DNA of 7,819 bases from assembly GCA_012961645.1 (NCBI GenBank), contig DTYY01000213.1:1-7819 (forward strand). The letters are read 5' to 3'. The DNA comes from Methanosarcinales archaeon. Lineage in GTDB: Archaea > Halobacteriota > Methanosarcinia > Methanosarcinales > Methanogasteraceae. This document shows, in pieces, positions 6,352 through 7,819 of the stretch. The position numbers and the translations under genes are program-made. Each line of letters begins with the position of its first letter. The first letter of the stretch is position 1. The notes beneath the pieces were generated by a model that did not search any database, had not been told where the DNA came from, and was given only the letters and a program-made list of their open reading frames with translations.

Positions 6352-6361
6352 GGAGGTGATC
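6352..6361 (+). promoter_or_regulatory. Perfect anti-Shine-Dalgarno complement overlapping a start
   Basis: GGAGGTGATC is the full ten-base complement of the archaeal 16S rRNA tail. The only standard in-frame start for the next gene, GTG at 6356, lies inside it. Normal spacing would instead point to ATA at 6365. A weaker GAGGT at 6338-6342 could serve the GTG. Confidence 0.6.
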
Positions 6362-6628
6362 GGCATACCGGTTGACACATTTGTTGTGAGGCTGAACGAG
6401 CCGGTTACACCTCATAAGATCGAGTCATTTGCCGAGATTGTGGCGGCGCGTGGCGGTAGAATCGAACTGATCACGAAGAGTGGGTTCGTCATCAGCATCG
6501 ACCATGATTTCGTGGATGAACTGCGTGCCCTTCCGATTGTGGGACTCGTCGGAGGCGTCTTTATGCGGCGAAGGGAGGTCCCGGTGATAAAGAAGGTTGT
6601 GACAACGGAGACGACGCCGCAATCATAA
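6356..6628 (+). CDS. Small I9 (subtilisin propeptide)-like protein
   Basis: The 90-residue product is not one I recognise by name. Its pattern is beta-alpha-beta-beta-alpha-beta: strand TFVVRLNEP (8-16), helix HKIESFAEIVAARGG (21-35), strands RIELITK and GFVISID, helix HDFVDELRALPIVG, strand LVGGVFMRR. This order and the spacing of GG, SGF, and L-x-x-x-P-x-V resemble the inhibitor I9/propeptide domain that folds or blocks subtilisin-type proteases. No protease is encoded in the window, so an inhibitor, chaperone or plain protein-binding role are all possible. A Thr/Lys-rich tail ends the protein. It begins 17 bases after the PASTA protein stop and is the last gene of the operon. The start is uncertain: GTG 6356 is the only standard one. 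Its stop is 2 bases from that of the convergent kinase gene. Confidence 0.7.
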   Translation: MIGIPVDTFVVRLNEPVTPHKIESFAEIVAARGGRIELITKSGFVISIDHDFVDELRALPIVGLVGGVFMRRREVPVIKKVVTTETTPQS

Positions 6629-6630
6629 GT

Positions 6631-7212
6631 TCACATCTCCTGCACATACAGAACGATTGCATCAGCACATGCATCCGCGTTCATGATATCGCTTCGCACC
6701 ACGATCTCCGGGTGAAGCGGCACCTCATATTCGACGTCCACGCCTGGCACCGTTCCGCCCCCGCCAGCCGAGGCATAGATGCCGGTCGGCGCATACTCGG
6801 CATGCCTGACGCGCTCTCGCTTTATGCATACATCAAGGGGGCACTCGACATACACCTCGATGAACCGCGGGATCAGACTCCGTGCAAGATCCCGGTATCT
6901 CCGCCGGTTTGCGGTCGCATCGATGATCACAGAGATGCCGCTCTCCACGAGGAGTTGTGCCATGTATGCGAGCGATGCGTACACGATCCTTCGCTCCTCT
7001 TCGGTGTAATTCGGCTCGGGCGTGATGATCTTTCGTATCTTATCGAGCTGGAGGTGTTTTACGGCAGGTCCCTGCAATTTACAGAGTGATTCATACACTT
7101 TCTCTGCGATCGTGGTCTTTCCACATCCCGGGAGACCTGTAATCCAGATCGTATATGCCTCCTTCGCCTCTGTTGCCTGTGTTACTTCTGTTGCCTGTGT
7201 GCCACTGCCCAT
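6631..7212 (-). CDS. APS-kinase-like P-loop kinase
   Basis: The 193-residue protein belongs to the P-loop kinase group that includes adenylylsulfate (APS) kinase CysC, which phosphorylates APS to PAPS. The Walker A is GLPGCGKTT (26-34). LQLDKIRK (54-61) takes the place of the APS-kinase LDGDNVR region. YTEEERR (69-75) resembles the F-S-x-x-D/E-R helix start. IDATANRRRYRDLAR (97-111) takes the place of the FISP(Y/F)R segment. VECPLDVCIKR (122-132) and GVDVEYEVPLHPEIVV (157-172) match the C-terminal APS-kinase pattern. Loss of DGD and FISP makes true APS kinase activity doubtful; a related small-molecule kinase (AAA_33-like) is the alternative. No sulfate-assimilation gene is nearby. The N-terminal 19 residues contain a short repeat, TQATEV then TQATEA. 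AGGAG lies 10 bases before the start. It overlaps the preceding minus-strand gene by 31 bases, so they form one operon. Confidence 0.8.
   Translation of the reverse strand: MGSGTQATEVTQATEAKEAYTIWITGLPGCGKTTIAEKVYESLCKLQGPAVKHLQLDKIRKIITPEPNYTEEERRIVYASLAYMAQLLVESGISVIIDATANRRRYRDLARSLIPRFIEVYVECPLDVCIKRERVRHAEYAPTGIYASAGGGGTVPGVDVEYEVPLHPEIVVRSDIMNADACADAIVLYVQEM
7169..7200. repeat. Tandem 18-base-period duplication
   Basis: The 14-mer TCTGTTGCCTGTGT occurs at 7169-7182 and again at 7187-7200, an 18-base period. It lies where the two minus-strand genes overlap. It doubles six codons of the kinase N terminus, and one copy contains the stop codon of the upstream gene. Confidence 0.75.
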
Positions 7213-7733
7213 CTGAGAAACGCTCCTGAGGGAAACTCGTGTATGGTCGTTGCGATGATCATGCCGTTTCCATGCTCTTTTGCAACCAGGACAGGTGATC
7301 CGTCACCTGTCAGTATGATATCGCCGTCAGTCTCTATAAAATATCCATCACACTCGGCACGGTCGCCCTCAAAGATGCAGGCACACCCATGCTCCTGCAC
7401 CACCTCTATATCGACAGCGCCGTACTGTTCTCTGTATTTCAGCGTGAATGGTAGCCACCGATACGTATACTCGGGGTTAAGCGCCCCATACACAACAAGC
7501 ACACCGCCTTCTTCGACAAAGCGGTCAAAAAATCTTTTATTCGCCTCGATTCCACCTGCTATCTTCGTATACTGTCGGTTTGCAAATCCGGTTGGGATGA
7601 TCAGAACTCTGGACGTGGGCAGAAAACGCGTACCAAGTGCGCTTGACGGCACACGCTGGTATGAGAGCCCGTGCTCAACAAAGAGTTTCTCAAAGAGCAG
7701 ATCACCGTCCCAGACCAGTGTAACGTCAATCAT
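7182..7733 (-). CDS. Class I amidotransferase-like (GATase1-like) protein, no catalytic Cys
   Basis: The function is unknown. The 183-residue protein has the look of a flavodoxin-like class I glutamine-amidotransferase fold, similar to biotin-protein-ligase N-terminal or ThuA-like domains. Strand DVTLVWDG opens it (3-10), then SRVLIIPTGFANRQY (41-55), a helix, and FVEEGGVLVVYGALN (72-86) at the position of the nucleophile elbow. The strand-rich end includes SPVLVAKEHGNGMIIATTIHE (146-166). The elbow holds Gly-Ala rather than Cys, so glutaminase activity is unlikely and a binding or structural role is more probable. The ATG at 7733 is the only usable start in the window, although the frame stays open to the window edge. 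No good ribosome binding site precedes it. Its 3' end overlaps the kinase start by 31 bases, suggesting co-expression with that gene. Confidence 0.68.
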   Translation of the reverse strand: MIDVTLVWDGDLLFEKLFVEHGLSYQRVPSSALGTRFLPTSRVLIIPTGFANRQYTKIAGGIEANKRFFDRFVEEGGVLVVYGALNPEYTYRWLPFTLKYREQYGAVDIEVVQEHGCACIFEGDRAECDGYFIETDGDIILTGDGSPVLVAKEHGNGMIIATTIHEFPSGAFLRWAVAHRQQK

Positions 7734-7744
7734 CGCATCGGTCC

Positions 7745-7819
7745 CTATATAACCGCAGGAATTACACGGGGATCGAGACGTGGATCTCGAGTAACCCTTG
7801 CGATTTCTCTGTCTCCTCC
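7745..7819 (-). CDS. Possible C-terminal fragment of an upstream minus-strand gene
   Basis: From the window edge one frame stays open for 24 codons, ending in DPRLDPRVIPAVI and a TAG at 7745-7747, 11 bases before the next minus-strand start. A second frame, ending LLEIHVSIPV with a TAA at 7762-7764, is also plausible. Only one can be real and the fragment is too short to decide or to name. If real, it would be the first of three co-transcribed minus-strand genes. Confidence 0.35.
   Translation of the reverse strand, partial: GGDREIARVTRDPRLDPRVIPAVI

Noticed and set aside
7243..7752. Plus-strand open frame of 169 codons
   Set aside because: It is the shadow of the amidotransferase-like gene; the product is Ser/Pro-rich with no recognisable motif.
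7746..7752. TATATAA as a minus-strand promoter for the amidotransferase-like gene
   Set aside because: It is only about 16 bases from the ATG at 7733, too close for a TATA box; it would place transcription start inside the gene.
7773..7790. Hairpin TCGAGA/TCTCGA near the right edge
   Set aside because: It is a six-pair stem with no T tract, within possible coding sequence, and not distinguishable from chance.

Overview
The window looks like a chromosomal piece of a euryarchaeon related to methanogens. An archaeal-type run of ribosomal protein L18Ae/LX, prefoldin alpha and the SRP receptor FtsY sits at the left. The gene in front of it is a DUF2124-type protein, a family I associate with methanogens and their relatives. 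TATA/BRE-like promoter elements, a U-rich terminator and GGAGGTGATC-type ribosome binding sites also fit an archaeon. The lineage is an inference: no rRNA or methanogenesis gene is present.

Layout. Positions 1-218 hold no convincing gene. Positions 219-2267 (+) form a tightly packed operon: DUF2124-like protein, rpl18a, pfdA, ftsY, with overlapping or nearly touching ends. A T-rich terminator-like stretch follows, then a B12-binding radical SAM protein (about 2363-3826, +). Its reading frame has no ATG, GTG or TTG at the expected start. A GC palindrome and a clear archaeal promoter (about 3913-3920) separate it from the next unit.

The most interesting part is the four-gene operon at 3969-6628 (+). 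The first two genes encode small proteins that are clearly homologous to each other in three gapless blocks. The third is a soluble multidomain protein: Thr/Arg-rich tail, coiled coil, a segment sharing the core strand motif of the first two proteins, two PASTA domains, then helix-hairpin-helix-like repeats. The fourth is a 90-residue protein whose pattern resembles the inhibitor I9/subtilisin-propeptide fold. I read this as an uncharacterised, probably self-assembling cytosolic system. The paired proteins would be subunits, the PASTA/HhH protein a scaffold or adaptor, and the I9-like protein a regulator or chaperone. The function is unknown and that reading is inference.

The right end (6631-7819) is transcribed on the minus strand and converges on the operon with only 2 bases between stop codons. 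It holds an APS-kinase-like P-loop kinase with altered substrate motifs, a class I glutamine-amidotransferase-like protein lacking the catalytic cysteine, and possibly the C-terminal end of another gene at the window edge. There is no IS element, CRISPR array, tRNA or rRNA that I can support.
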